Assembly (NCBI RefSeq): GCF_011440305.1
Contig: NZ_JAAOIW010000023.1
Location: 37,809 to 101,808 of the forward strand
Source of the DNA: Paenibacillus agricola
GTDB taxonomy: Bacteria; Bacillota; Bacilli; Paenibacillales; NBRC-103111
Reading direction: 5' to 3'
Length of the DNA stretch: 64,000 nucleotides
A model generated the notes under the pieces. That model saw nothing but the letters and a program-made list of their open reading frames with translations, did not search any database and was not told the origin of the DNA. A program made the position numbers and the translations under genes. Within the stretch, counting starts at the first letter, position 1. Every line of letters begins with the position of its first letter. Below, piece after piece: positions 1 through 9,302 of the stretch.

Positions 1-129
1 TTCACAATACCCGAATTCGACTATACTATTCTTAATCTTCTCAAACTCTGGATCGCCAGCCTTCAAATCCTTCCTCGGATTATATTCAGCATGAACCAGT
101 TGATCAATTTTCAATTTTATAAATTCCAT
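1..129 (-). CDS. ParB/Srx-like N-terminal domain protein (partial)
   Basis: This is the first 43 codons of a gene that continues beyond the window start. The ATG at 129 follows the ribosome binding site AAAAGGGG at a normal distance. The visible protein (MEFIKLKIDQLVHAEYNPRK..., then a phrase on the pattern KNSIVEFGY) has the opening of the ParB nuclease-type domain: a short strand with IDQL, the YNPR turn, and the 'I..FG' segment that precedes the GxxxPI phosphate-binding loop. That loop would lie outside the window. Such domains occur in plasmid partition proteins and, with this YNPRK opening, in phage or plasmid DNA-modification proteins. Which of these applies cannot be decided from the fragment. 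Its 5' leader is long (to about 911) and holds hairpins. Confidence 0.7.
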   Translation of the reverse strand, partial: MEFIKLKIDQLVHAEYNPRKDLKAGDPEFEKIKNSIVEFGYCE

Positions 130-442
130 TGTATATTCCCCTTTTCTGTATAAAGCAAAAAGAACCCTAGCCATTAGAGAGTTCCTGTAGTATTGCTATG
201 CTATTTAAAATTTAGGCATTTTGAACCACCAATTAACTTGTTCATATTGCATCCGAAAAGTCCAATATTTTAAATTGTTGTACCATTGCATTTATTCTCA
301 ACTCCCATAGTTTTTATTGGCTGCTGATTACCCTTTACTATGTTACGAATTAAATGAACCATACGACACGGCTCCGATAATTACAGTTATAAATTGGCAA
401 TCTAAATAAACAATTATTTTTCATCACACAATTGCCTATCTA

Positions 443-458
443 CGGGCTGACAAGCCCG
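443..458. promoter_or_regulatory. GACA-loop hairpin (motif also at 2987-2998)
   Basis: The palindrome CGGGCT-gaca-AGCCCG folds into a 6-bp hairpin with a GACA loop. The flanks (TCTAC before, ATATTAAC after) recur around a second GACA-loop hairpin at 2987-2998, although the stem bases differ. This copy lies in the leader of the ParB-like gene. Conserved flanks with covarying stems suggest a functional RNA or DNA signal, but its role is unknown. Confidence 0.35.
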
Positions 459-654
459 ATCATATTAACAAATACAATTATGATTATTACTTTGAATCCG
501 ATTCAGAAAGGTATCCAGTTTATCATTTATTCATTCAATTGATTTTTGAACATTCTCCAATCCGCTCAATATTTTGAATTATATTTAATATCCTTTTATT
601 TACAAATTATAATCCTTGTGATATATTTATGTCTGTTGGGAAGCACCCACAAAG

Positions 655-687
655 AAGAGCCTTAGGAAAGCATCCTGAGGCTCTTTA
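655..687. terminator. Inverted repeat, terminator-like
   Basis: AAGAGCCTTAGG pairs with CCTGAGGCTCTT across a short AAAGCAT loop, with one mismatch. T-rich sequence follows only weakly on either strand (CTTTAACGTTTT on plus, CTTCTTTG on minus). It lies between the helicase gene, which ends at 912, and the ParB-like gene, so a minus-strand terminator after the polymerase-helicase operon is the likeliest reading. Confidence 0.4.
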
Positions 688-741
688 ACGTTTTATATCG
701 ATAGTTCACATGGATAATCAATTTATATAATATAAATCTAA

Positions 742-820
742 GTGCCTGCTGCAGAAACGAAGATACCGTTTCTTTGCGCGCCCCACCAATCCAAGGAAGT
801 TCACCTTGGAGTTGGCGTAT
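742..820. other. Gene-free segment with two stable hairpins
   Basis: Bases 130-911 contain no convincing gene. Within them, GAAACG (754-759) pairs with CGTTTC (767-772). CCAA plus CCAAGG (786-796) pairs with CCTTGG plus TTGG (804-815). The segment is clearly richer in G+C than its surroundings. It could be a leader structure or a small RNA. No known riboswitch class was recognised and the transcribed strand is unknown. Confidence 0.3.
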
Positions 821-911
821 GCGGTGTTGTGTTTAAGCTTTCAATCTATCACCACATGAATTATATCTATATAAGTTATATAGTAATATTTCGTGTGGTA
901 TTCAAACTCAA

Positions 912-2713
912 TTATGAGATTATCAAAACCCTCTTTCGTTGACCAAAGTTCGTCCTATAGGCAACATCAATATTTCGTTCAATAATTATCTTATCATTTT
1001 TAATCTTTTCCCATAGCCTGTAAAAGTTTTTATGGTCATATAAGCCTTGGCATAATGCTTGTATCTCATATTCCCCACAATTCAATCCTGCTATTTTTTC
1101 AAGGATTAAGCTTGCAGCAGATTTATCTTGGCGCTTGTCCTTGTTATAACCTTTCTGTTCTCTTTTCTTTCTCTTCTTCTCCCGTACCGACTCAAATTTG
1201 CAATCCCCCTCAATGACACCATTAAGCTGCTTTAGAATCATTTTATGCACTCTATCATTATTATTTATGATGTAAACATCTGCTTTTTTATCAGCATTTT
1301 GTTTTCCTCTTCCAATTCTCTTTAAACCTTGGTAGATATTACTGACAATATCGGTTATTCGAAGTTTTTCAAGATCTTCATTTTTAGTGAAACCCATACC
1401 CTTATTTATTTTTTGTATGAACAAATCATCATTTGTTAATTGCTCGCTTGTATAAAACATGTACATAAAGGCGTAGTAAGCAAAGCTTATATTGGGTGTA
1501 TGAACAATGAAGCATTTATTATAATCCTCCCAATCATTTTTACCTCTCATTGCTTGAAAATTAGACATACTGATATCTAGTTTTCCCAATTCTTTTGGAT
1601 GGTCTTTTTCAAGTGCATCTATATCTTCATCACAACCAATGAGAAATATTTTATCTCCCTCAGATGTATTTTCTTTAATCAGCTTCATCACATCTTTATA
1701 AAAGTAATCATTACTATGCTTCGCATATCCTGTACTATTTTGCTTGATAAAATTGATTGTCCAGTTAGCATGATCAAATATTCGTTCGGAGTTAACCACT
1801 TCAAAAATATTGGAAGTCTCATACATATGATGAAATTTTGCAGATGCATCAAGTAAGATATTATTGTCCAGAAGGAAATAACCAATTTTATCATTGTAAG
1901 TGTGCAATGTCTTATTACAGGCGATTACTTTAGGATTATTATAATATCTTTTCAACATCTCCAATTTCCCAATGACGTGTACGTTACCAGTCGTAATCCC
2001 GAACCTATTTTTCAAATGTCTTAAATAGTTTTTTGTGAATCTAGCCTCTTTAATAAGTGATATTAACTCGTTAATACGACTCTCCACATCTTTATCTTCA
2101 AACAAGAAAAATTTCATCTCATTTTCAATGTATTTATTTTTCTCCACTTCAATATCCGCGATAATATTTTTATACATACTTCCTAAATCCAATTGAGTAA
2201 CTGTATCAAATATTTTAAATTTTACAGATATTTCATTGAGTATTTTCTCCATTGTATAGATTGAATCAGAGTTCAATATTTCCATCGAGAGCAAATTTAA
2301 TTCTTCATCAATAATCAGGTTTGTTCGCCCTTCAGTGTACTTCTTCCGTTTTTCACGATCCTTGCATAATTGTATATACTTAGAATGTGTGATAACAACA
2401 ACACTATGATCTCGTATTTCATCCTCATTTATTTTCTTATTCTCGGAATGAATAGCCAATGCATCTGGAACACCTTTAGCGATTCTGTTCACTTCAGTAA
2501 TGAATTTACAAACAACCAGAGATCGGGTAAATGGACGGTGTACTTTCATTGATTCCAACGTTTGAATTAATGTTACCGTTTTCCCTATATTTGCTTCAAA
2601 TGGAAACACTTTAATTTTTCGATTTCCGTTTTCTCGAAGTAGTCTGGTGCAAGTTGTTTGGCAAGGAGAGCCAATTGTAATTTTCTATTTTGCTCATATG
2701 TTTCGATCCCCAA
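912..2713 (-). pseudogene. SF2-type helicase, single-base frameshift near the start
   Basis: The protein has helicase marks: Walker A in FEANIGKT just after the frameshift, a Walker B-like IIDEELN about 90 residues later, and a motif VI-like RIGRGKQ near residue 435 of the long frame. It would be an NTP-driven nucleic-acid translocase. The long frame (912-2609) has no good start. Upstream, a second frame starts at TTG 2713, ten bases after GGAAGGAG (2724-2731), and reads LGIETYEQNRKLQLALLAKQ... to EIEKLK. Restoring one A in the A run at about 2610-2612 joins EIEKLK to VFPFEANIGKT. I therefore read one gene of roughly 600 codons with a one-base deletion, real or a sequencing error. Programmed frameshifting is a less likely alternative. 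It follows the DUF5659-like gene closely (RBS overlaps that stop codon) and lies downstream of the RNA polymerase gene, suggesting one operon. Confidence 0.65.
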
Positions 2714-2730
2714 TTATTATGAACTCCTTC

Positions 2731-2922
2731 CTAGCTGATTACTTTATCTTTAAAATTAGTGTAAGCTTCCATTGCTCGTCTCAACTGTGGAGAATCCTTG
2801 AAGATGAATATTTTACGGTTGGCATCCTTCAAATCCATTTTTTCACCAAGCTTATGAAACCGATTAAACATCAACCATCCTGCCATCCGAGATTGAGTAA
2901 TAACAATAGTTTTATTTTCCAT
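2731..2922 (-). CDS. Small DUF5659-like protein
   Basis: A 63-residue protein starts at ATG 2922 with GGAGG six bases upstream. An upstream in-frame extension to 3024 lacks an RBS. The sequence (VITQSRMAGWLMFNRF..., then NRKIFIFKDSPQLRRAM) resembles the small DUF5659 family of Firmicute plasmids and phages: an 'xSRxAGWLMxxGF' segment, then 'NRxxFxFxDSxxLRxAM'. The family name is from memory and unchecked. The function is unknown. The compact alpha/beta pattern suggests an adaptor or nucleic-acid-binding protein. Its stop codon TAG overlaps the RBS of the helicase gene, implying coupled translation. It lies about 85 bases after the polymerase gene, and the intervening leader carries the GACA-loop hairpin. 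Confidence 0.7.
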   Translation of the reverse strand: MENKTIVITQSRMAGWLMFNRFHKLGEKMDLKDANRKIFIFKDSPQLRRAMEAYTNFKDKVIS

Positions 2923-2986
2923 TTCGACCTCCAATATTAAAGTTATCAGAATGCGAAATATACAACATTCCGCATTCCGCTCTACT

Positions 2987-2998
2987 GCCTGACAAGGC
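2987..2998. promoter_or_regulatory. GACA-loop hairpin in the leader of the DUF5659-like gene
   Basis: GCCT-gaca-AGGC forms a 4-bp stem with the same GACA loop and the same flanks (TCTAC upstream, ATATTAAC downstream) as the hairpin at 443-458. On the minus strand the shared core reads GTTAATAT, then a GGGC-TTGTCAG-type element, then GTAGA. It sits between the polymerase gene and the DUF5659-like gene. Confidence 0.35.
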
Positions 2999-3007
2999 CC
3001 AATTATA

Positions 3008-6000
3008 TTAACCTTTAATATCAACCTGACATTTTATTGAAGCTTTACCTGTCTTCACAATTTTCTTAATGGTTATTTCCTTACCCATATAATTTTCCAG
3101 CATCGTATCGCCTTCTTTTCGTACTATACTGAGTCCTTTCGCGACTCCTAGCCAACCACGATCATCGAACAGCGTGTACGTTTGCCCCAATATTATTTTT
3201 GCCACCTCATCAGGACTCCATGGTTCCTTATCACCGCTAAGCAATGTAACTTCGTAATCGATCAGGTTTTTCAATATGGCTTCCGATTTCTTAAGATATT
3301 TATCAGGGATGCTCATGTCTTTGCCTTCTGGAAATTCAAGCTCATAGGCTTCATGTTTAGTTACAGCGGTGTAATACTCGCCTAGCCATTCAAAAGTGTT
3401 ATTATCAGCAAATTCTGTTAAATGGATATATACTTTATCCCGATCTTCATAGTTAAGTTGGATATTTTGCAAAATGCCTTCGCTGGCCACAACCCAACAG
3501 AAGGAGTAATTCGTATTGTCATTTTTCGCTTTTGAATCTACATAGGTCATTCTGACGGTAGCTGAAGCTAGTAGGGAGGGACAACTACAGATTTCCTCTG
3601 CTTGCTCCTTGGTATCCCGAAACAGCTCTGCGAATTTATCATCCATTTCTTTCCTTAATCGCTTATGCCTCTCATCCGAAGAGTACCTATTTAGGCTCAG
3701 CTTTTGCTTAGTTAGAGTTCTATTCTTTTGCAGAAAAGTAGAGTAAGTGTCCTGTAAGGCGGCAATAGTTTGATCGATAATGGTCGTATCCAGGTTGGGA
3801 TTCTGATAGTACTGATAAATATTTTGGAATTTATGCCTTTGGATCTTACTATCCGTTTTTTCAATCATGATTCGATTTACATACGCTTTGAACTTTTCCA
3901 TCACAATAGAAAAATCATCCAAAGCAGAAGTATGTTTCTTATCCTTGTTGTACTCAACACCATCCTTAAATTTCATAAACTGTGGTTTCCATTTGCCAAA
4001 TTGATACTCAATCACATCAGGGATGACTACTTTATCGAACAGACCAGACTTAGATGCATCAATACAGAGTCCCTGTAAATACTTCATGATCGCAATCGGC
4101 AGTTTATATTTCATCAAATTCCGTTCAGCATTGGCTATATTTTCGATGGTCGTATTCATATCCGTAATTTTGCCTGTTTTATCTTCGGAACGGATAATAA
4201 AGTCGATTACATTTTGTTTCGTCCATTTCTCCGATTCAGCAGTAGCTTTATCCGCATCATTGACTTGAACAGCAGAGTCAACAATATAATCGTGAAGGGT
4301 TACTTTGGATTGAAATGGAAATCGTCCTTCGAAATGTTTCTGAATATTTGCATTCAATTCTTCGAGCAGATTCTTGCCGTGCTTCTCACTTTTTTCGTTA
4401 TTCAACACAAAATTATATTGTTCAAGATACTCGATTCTGGTATCTACAAAATTCCTCTCCGTTGAAAGTACGAGCAATTCATCGCCGTCTCTGTCTGCAC
4501 CCCCAAGACGATCTGGCTCCGAGCCGAGGGGGAGCTGCACAATATTATTAATATGACGTATGAATTGAGAATCTTTGCCACTGTAATCTATGAAATTTGT
4601 TCTAGTAATTTCGCTGAATGACATAATCGGATTTCTAGCAAATAATTTCTCCCCCGTATTCTTTCCACCACTGTAACATTTCTTTGAATCAAGAAAGCCT
4701 TTACCCTTATAATCCCAAGTACCTTTATCCTCTGCCGCGGCGTAAGATAAGAATGCTAAGATATCTTGAGTTACATACATGTATTTGGCTTCCAGATAAA
4801 ATTTCCCTAAACACATTTCATCGATTTTGTGATCAATGACATCTTTGATGGTTTGCATTACCTTGTGTTCAAAGACCATTTTTTTATTGAGATGAATCGC
4901 CTTAATCGCATCACTACAATTCTTTCCGATCCCATTATCCGAATTTTCTTTATAGACCAAGTTTAGAAATGCTTCGAGATACTGGATATCATCCCAATCG
5001 ATTTCATCCTTACGATAGATGCTTAACGTTCTGTGGATCATATCGCCAAGGGTATTAGACAAACAAAAAACATCACATGGATGTAGATCGAGAGCCAACA
5101 ATAATTGATACGATGATTTTCGATATTCTTCATGGATAGGTTTAGCGATATTTGAAATGCCAATAGCATCGTAACCATACTCAATAAGTTTGGATTTGTA
5201 GTCGGCAATAGAAGGGAATAGCCACTGTTTATCTTCCGAACCATCTGGCTTCAGCCCCACAACGTCTAACTTAGCTTTAAAGGTGGACTCCGTGGTCAAA
5301 ATATCAATCTTGTCTGTATAATGCCATGCTCCAAATATATCTTTGATTTTTCTAATCTTTTGCTTAGAGAAATAACCTCGAAAATCGACACATGGAAAGA
5401 AGCCCTTTATGGTTGGCAACCTCAACTGATATCCAGTTATAGGAAAGCCAGTTTGTAAGAATTTCTCCATACTCTGACCAAGTTCTTTGGAAACTAAGCC
5501 CATACCATCGAACACGTTCTCCATAACTTGATAAGCTTTCACTTGAGAAAGCTGTAATCCAGTTGACCATTCGGTAATTGGGACATCTCTTCTCTCATAT
5601 TGCTCCGTTTGGTCGATAGTCCATACTGGAACATGAGTACCATCTTTCTTGATTATCTTCCAATCTGGTTCGATGAGAGCTTTTAAACTTACTCGTCTTC
5701 CCTCTTTCCCCCAGAGACCGACAGTTTTGTATTTTTCTCTGTCTTCAGGTGCGATCTTAAGCTCCAGCTTATTTTCTTTGACTTTCTCTAATATTTTCTG
5801 GTTCTCCTTATTAAATTCTTTCTCTGATTGTAGATACTGTTGAAGATCAGCATATACGGATTCTTCCTCTGGAGTACGAGTGTATGGCTGAATCATCTCC
5901 ACATCTTCAACGACAGGTATTTCTTTATCTGGAATGATGCAAATATTCAGTTTATTCATATCAACAGGATATAGGTATACATCTGTCGTGGTTAGCGCGT

Positions 6001-6532
6001 TACGAGTAAGATTTTTAGATACTGTGCATTTGGTAGGCTCTGTACCAAGGGAAACATGGCGTTTCAATTCCTCGTAATATTTATCGAGAACAAATAGTTG
6101 ACGGCATTCTTTGTTTTGGCTTCCTGATAGAACATTATCCAGGAATACAAACTTATGAGTGCTAATGACTTTCCCCGATTCAGAATGATAATTGGCGTTA
6201 TAACCTTCGTTCAGCAGTTTTGCTAATTTTCCATTCGTCTCACTGGATCTGCTTCGACCAGTTTCAATCGTCATAATGGGAAGGACATTCTTCTTTATTT
6301 TTACTGAAGCTCCACTTTTCGACTTCGTAAGCGAACCATCTTCATTTTTCTTATGCTCAATCTCTGCTTCATACTTACGTTTCATAATTTTTTCGTTCAG
6401 GATGTAGTACATAAGAGTTTCAGTTGCTAGTTCAGCAGAATCTAAATTATATTCCAGTGAAAGTGCCCCATCCTGCTCTTTAAGATCATCGAGATCGTAT
6501 TGCCATAAGTGATACAGACGTTTAGTGATCAA
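3008..6532 (-). CDS. Double-psi-beta-barrel RNA polymerase (QDE-1/YonO/RdRP-like)
   Basis: A 1174-residue protein starts at TTG 6532, ten bases after GGAGG. Its key feature is GGADRDGDELLVL, with Asp680, Asp682 and Asp684 forming the DxDGD metal-binding loop of two-barrel RNA polymerases. About 50 residues upstream is LFARNPIMSFSEI, and just before the loop is VQLPLGSEPDRLGG. This order (RNP, 'VxLPxxGxxP', 'GGxDxDGDE') is the signature of eukaryotic-type RNA-dependent RNA polymerases (QDE-1, RdRP) and of single-subunit phage enzymes such as SPbeta YonO, not of chromosomal RpoB/RpoC. A lysine in the GGKNTGEK stretch may belong to the first barrel. It should synthesise RNA in the cytoplasm. Whether it uses a DNA or RNA template cannot be read from the sequence. 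The 1174 residues are longer than YonO. It heads a probable operon with the DUF5659-like and helicase genes. Long gene-free DNA upstream (6533-7116) should hold its promoter. Confidence 0.75.
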   Translation of the reverse strand: MITKRLYHLWQYDLDDLKEQDGALSLEYNLDSAELATETLMYYILNEKIMKRKYEAEIEHKKNEDGSLTKSKSGASVKIKKNVLPIMTIETGRSRSSETNGKLAKLLNEGYNANYHSESGKVISTHKFVFLDNVLSGSQNKECRQLFVLDKYYEELKRHVSLGTEPTKCTVSKNLTRNALTTTDVYLYPVDMNKLNICIIPDKEIPVVEDVEMIQPYTRTPEEESVYADLQQYLQSEKEFNKENQKILEKVKENKLELKIAPEDREKYKTVGLWGKEGRRVSLKALIEPDWKIIKKDGTHVPVWTIDQTEQYERRDVPITEWSTGLQLSQVKAYQVMENVFDGMGLVSKELGQSMEKFLQTGFPITGYQLRLPTIKGFFPCVDFRGYFSKQKIRKIKDIFGAWHYTDKIDILTTESTFKAKLDVVGLKPDGSEDKQWLFPSIADYKSKLIEYGYDAIGISNIAKPIHEEYRKSSYQLLLALDLHPCDVFCLSNTLGDMIHRTLSIYRKDEIDWDDIQYLEAFLNLVYKENSDNGIGKNCSDAIKAIHLNKKMVFEHKVMQTIKDVIDHKIDEMCLGKFYLEAKYMYVTQDILAFLSYAAAEDKGTWDYKGKGFLDSKKCYSGGKNTGEKLFARNPIMSFSEITRTNFIDYSGKDSQFIRHINNIVQLPLGSEPDRLGGADRDGDELLVLSTERNFVDTRIEYLEQYNFVLNNEKSEKHGKNLLEELNANIQKHFEGRFPFQSKVTLHDYIVDSAVQVNDADKATAESEKWTKQNVIDFIIRSEDKTGKITDMNTTIENIANAERNLMKYKLPIAIMKYLQGLCIDASKSGLFDKVVIPDVIEYQFGKWKPQFMKFKDGVEYNKDKKHTSALDDFSIVMEKFKAYVNRIMIEKTDSKIQRHKFQNIYQYYQNPNLDTTIIDQTIAALQDTYSTFLQKNRTLTKQKLSLNRYSSDERHKRLRKEMDDKFAELFRDTKEQAEEICSCPSLLASATVRMTYVDSKAKNDNTNYSFCWVVASEGILQNIQLNYEDRDKVYIHLTEFADNNTFEWLGEYYTAVTKHEAYELEFPEGKDMSIPDKYLKKSEAILKNLIDYEVTLLSGDKEPWSPDEVAKIILGQTYTLFDDRGWLGVAKGLSIVRKEGDTMLENYMGKEITIKKIVKTGKASIKCQVDIKG

Positions 6533-6927
6533 TTTGTTATGACCTCCAATTTATAAGTGTAAAAAAAGAATAATTTACTATACAATTTCATTTGTTACTT
6601 TCAGAAAAATATCCACCATTTTAAGCATCATTATTCCAAAACCCTTATAGAACAAGGGATTCTTGATATTTCCTACTTGTTATCTACTAATTTAATAAAA
6701 GAAAAAATATAAAATTTGATGATTTTCACTTGTGTTTTAACGCGAATCGTGATAAATTTAAAAAGTAAAAAATATTAGATTAGTGTATTTTCCTTTAAAG
6801 TATGCAATTTTCCGTTTTAAAATAGACTTTTAGATTAAATGGATGCATAAAAATACCTCCTCAAATGGAAATAGGATCATAAACGTGTAACAGTTATTGG
6901 GCATACTAATTTAATATAACATGCGGC

Positions 6928-6953
6928 AAACCTCAAATGATAGAGGTTTTTTT
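6928..6953 (+). terminator. Rho-independent terminator-like hairpin
   Basis: AAACCTC (6928-6934) pairs with GAGGTTT (6943-6949) and is followed directly by TTTT on the plus strand. No plus-strand gene precedes it, so it may end an antisense or small transcript. Confidence 0.5.
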
Positions 6954-6987
6954 GAGTTTATAGATCATTTGGAATATACACATAGAG

Positions 6988-7020
6988 AAGAACCGAAGGC
7001 GATGTGCTCTCGGTTCTTTT
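6988..7020. terminator. Terminator-like hairpin after the 7.1-7.7 kb genes
   Basis: AAGAACCGA (6988-6996) pairs perfectly with TCGGTTCTT (7010-7018). T residues follow on plus (TTTTG) and pyrimidine-rich sequence on minus. It could end minus-strand transcription from 7117-7712 before the polymerase operon, or act in both directions. Confidence 0.5.
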
Positions 7021-7116
7021 GTTGTAAAATTATAAGTGTGATTTATATTTATTGCTTCTATTATTCAAATATTATGACGCAATATTATAACTCCAAGACA
7101 AGATTCAATAAATCCC

Positions 7117-7302
7117 TCACACAATCCAAAACTTGCAATTCCCCCTCAGATAGTAGCTTCCATCTATCTTCACGGAATCTTCAGTAAACTTCTCAACTTT
7201 GCCAACTGTATCTAACTCTCCACCAATCCAAACCTCAATATTCCTTTGGAAGGTTATTGAGCGTTGAAAGTCGGTATCTAGCTTGCATGTTTTTCTGATC
7301 AT
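7117..7302 (-). CDS. Small hypothetical protein, beta-rich
   Basis: A 61-residue protein starts at ATG 7302 with only a weak RBS (TGGA). I do not recognise it. The phrases IEVWIGGELDTVGKV and FTEDSVKIDGSYYLR suggest four or five short beta strands, like a small SH3- or Sm-type barrel, which would fit a nucleic-acid-binding role, but this is only a guess from strand pattern. It lies 32 bases downstream of the 7335-7712 gene on the same strand, so the two are probably co-transcribed and end at the hairpin at 6988-7020. Confidence 0.5.
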   Translation of the reverse strand: MIRKTCKLDTDFQRSITFQRNIEVWIGGELDTVGKVEKFTEDSVKIDGSYYLRGNCKFWIV

Positions 7303-7334
7303 AATATTCCATCTTTTTGTAATTCATATAAATA

Positions 7335-7712
7335 TTACTCAAATGGCTTACCCGTCAATTTATGAATAACTTTGCAGAACCTCTTCCATTCTTTTGGATA
7401 ATCATTACTTCCTGATTTTTCGATACATATATCATCAAATTCAATATCCAGACTCCACTGCGTTCCATCAAGTGTATTAGGGTCGATATACTCATTCTTC
7501 CAGCTCAAAATACGAGATTTACTCAATGCTTCTCTAAATGTATTCATACTCTCAATATCCAACTGTAAAATTAAACCAGGTTCAAAATCATCTCCTCTTG
7601 CCTCCCAAGTTATTTTACCTCTATCAAATTCGACTTCGACTGTATAGCTAGTACCAAAATATCCCCCAACAGATGCAACTATTCGTTTAATATTTTCATA
7701 TTCCGTTTTCAT
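7335..7712 (-). CDS. Hypothetical protein with YPKEW..FCKV..LTGKPF tail
   Basis: A 125-residue protein starts at ATG 7712, preceded by a GGAGAGG-type RBS. No signal peptide or membrane segment is present. The centre is beta-rich (YTVEVEFDRGKITWEA, then WSLDIEFDDICIE) and the end is helical with conserved-looking aromatic residues (NDYPKEWKRFCKV, LTGKPF). I have seen this tail in uncharacterised Bacillales proteins but know no function. It is followed by the 61-residue gene. Its gene-free upstream region to 8054 separates it from the Detocs operon. Confidence 0.55.
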   Translation of the reverse strand: MKTEYENIKRIVASVGGYFGTSYTVEVEFDRGKITWEARGDDFEPGLILQLDIESMNTFREALSKSRILSWKNEYIDPNTLDGTQWSLDIEFDDICIEKSGSNDYPKEWKRFCKVIHKLTGKPFE

Positions 7713-8054
7713 AAAATCTACCTCTCCAATTTAAATCAAGCCATAAATGATACTGCCGTGATCATTTAATTTTGTCCCGATAAAAATAAAAAACCGAAGG
7801 CGATAATAACCTCCAGTTCTATTTTCTAACAATATTCAGGGTAAAGCAACAATTTTCCAGTTATCATATAGATATAGGTTAGAGGGAATGTTTAAATCGA
7901 TTATTCAAAATATCAATAAACTTTCTATGCATAAATGCATTATCTTCCACATTTGAGATCGTTCGATGATGCTAGACTAGATGGGAAGTTTCTCGATTTA
8001 AGATAGATAGATAGATAATGAGTTGAATCCATTCTCTTTGGTCTATTGAAGATG
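7713..8054. other. Intergenic region with imperfect hairpin and GATA repeat
   Basis: No gene is evident. An imperfect inverted repeat at about 7790-7833 (AACCGAAGG against CCTCCAGTT, followed by CTATTTTCT) may act as a terminator. A short tetranucleotide run of GATA lies at about 8003-8019. This stretch separates the end of the Detocs operon from the upstream region of the next minus-strand genes. Confidence 0.4.
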
Positions 8055-9302
8055 CTAAATTGATAATATAGGATCATACTCTAGATAGTTTAGAGATATT
8101 TCCTTGAGTATTTGTATACTTGTATATGCCGCATAATGCTGGAAATCATCTGATTTTTCATGATCAGCAAAATCACAGACTGATTTTAAAGCAAATACTT
8201 TGGGATGAGGATGAAGGCTATTTTTCATTGCATAATATAATCCATATACCTCCATATCAACACCCAACAATTTTCTGTTTTGTTTCTTTATCGACTCAAT
8301 AATGGTTCCATCAGCTAATACTGCTGAACCCGAACCCACTGGACCAATATGTATTTTCAATACACTTTGAGGCTTCGGTAAAGTCCAACTGGTTCTTATT
8401 TTATCAAGGAGCACATTGTCTTTACTAATTTCATTCAATATAGCTCTAACATCATCATCAATTCTAATTTGTATTGGGTCTTGCAAGAAAGTTTGCACAC
8501 CATCTATTTTTACATATTTACCGTTACCATAATCCCACGATGGATCAGGCACTAGTACATCACCTAAATCAACTTTATTATATACCCCTGCTGCAATACC
8601 TGTCATAACTAAATAATTAGGTTTAAAATGAAATTGAATCTTCATACTTAATGTTGTTGTTGCCGGCATACCCATTTGATTAGCTGCAGCTGCAATCCCT
8701 TTAATTATTCTTTCACCTTGATTAAATGAAAACTTGTAATAGTACTGATTATCATTTGGTAGTTTCAGAACTTCCCATGTCGAAGCAGTATTTTTGATGC
8801 TTTCAAGTTCCACTTTTTCTAGTGCACATATAATCGCTAGATGATATTCAAATTGATCTTTTTTTCTTTTATCCAAGCCTTCCTTATATTGAAAAATATC
8901 ATTTATACTACTCGATAAACTTTTTTCCCAATTTGTAGAGGTCTCATCATATTTGATTATTTTAACTAAATTATTTTCAAATATATTTGTAGCATCCTGA
9001 AAGCTTTCGGTGTGAGCTGTTAAACAAATAATATTCGCTGGAATATTATTTCTAACATTTCCTTTAATTTCTTTCAATAGTCTTATTCCACCATCAATTA
9101 TTATTTCCGAATCGAATCTATTAGGAACCTGTATATCTAATATAAAGAGATCGTATTGAATATTTCTCAGTTCTTTCTTTGCAGATATAATATCCGAAAC
9201 TATCACAATATCGCATGACTTTTCAGTTTCAAAGTGTGAAATCACCGAACCAATATTTTTCATTTTTTCATGATTATCTTCCATTATCAAAATTTTTATC
9301 AT
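8055..9302 (-). CDS. dtcC: Detocs effector DtcC: receiver domain fused to PNP-like nucleosidase
   Basis: A 415-residue protein. Residues 1-125 form a response-regulator receiver: acidic pair Glu8/Asp9, phosphoacceptor Asp56 in LFILDIQVP. Residues 150-415 form a purine-nucleoside-phosphorylase/MTA-SAH nucleosidase fold: MTGIAAGVYNKVDLGDVLVP, GPVGSGSAVLADG, LLGVDMEVYGLYYA (the Glu that binds ribose) and KSVCDFADHEKSDDFQHYAA (the catalytic-loop Asp). In described Detocs systems this effector cleaves ATP to adenine and ribose triphosphate when phosphorylated, stopping phage growth. That activity is inferred here from domain order and motifs. The start ATG overlaps the dtcB stop by four bases (ATGA). 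The base composition is far more AT-rich than the flanking transposase, suggesting recent transfer. Confidence 0.85.
   Translation of the reverse strand: MIKILIMEDNHEKMKNIGSVISHFETEKSCDIVIVSDIISAKKELRNIQYDLFILDIQVPNRFDSEIIIDGGIRLLKEIKGNVRNNIPANIICLTAHTESFQDATNIFENNLVKIIKYDETSTNWEKSLSSSINDIFQYKEGLDKRKKDQFEYHLAIICALEKVELESIKNTASTWEVLKLPNDNQYYYKFSFNQGERIIKGIAAAANQMGMPATTTLSMKIQFHFKPNYLVMTGIAAGVYNKVDLGDVLVPDPSWDYGNGKYVKIDGVQTFLQDPIQIRIDDDVRAILNEISKDNVLLDKIRTSWTLPKPQSVLKIHIGPVGSGSAVLADGTIIESIKKQNRKLLGVDMEVYGLYYAMKNSLHPHPKVFALKSVCDFADHEKSDDFQHYAAYTSIQILKEISLNYLEYDPILSI

Larger units (their letters stand above)
6533..7116. other. AT-rich intergenic region upstream of the polymerase gene
   Basis: No gene is evident in these 584 bases. 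The stretch 6540-6900 is extremely AT-rich and probably contains the polymerase promoter, but no single -35/-10 pair stands out. Two terminator-like hairpins follow at 6928-6953 and 6988-7020, and CCCTT/AAGGG forms a small hairpin near 6640-6656. Confidence 0.5.
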
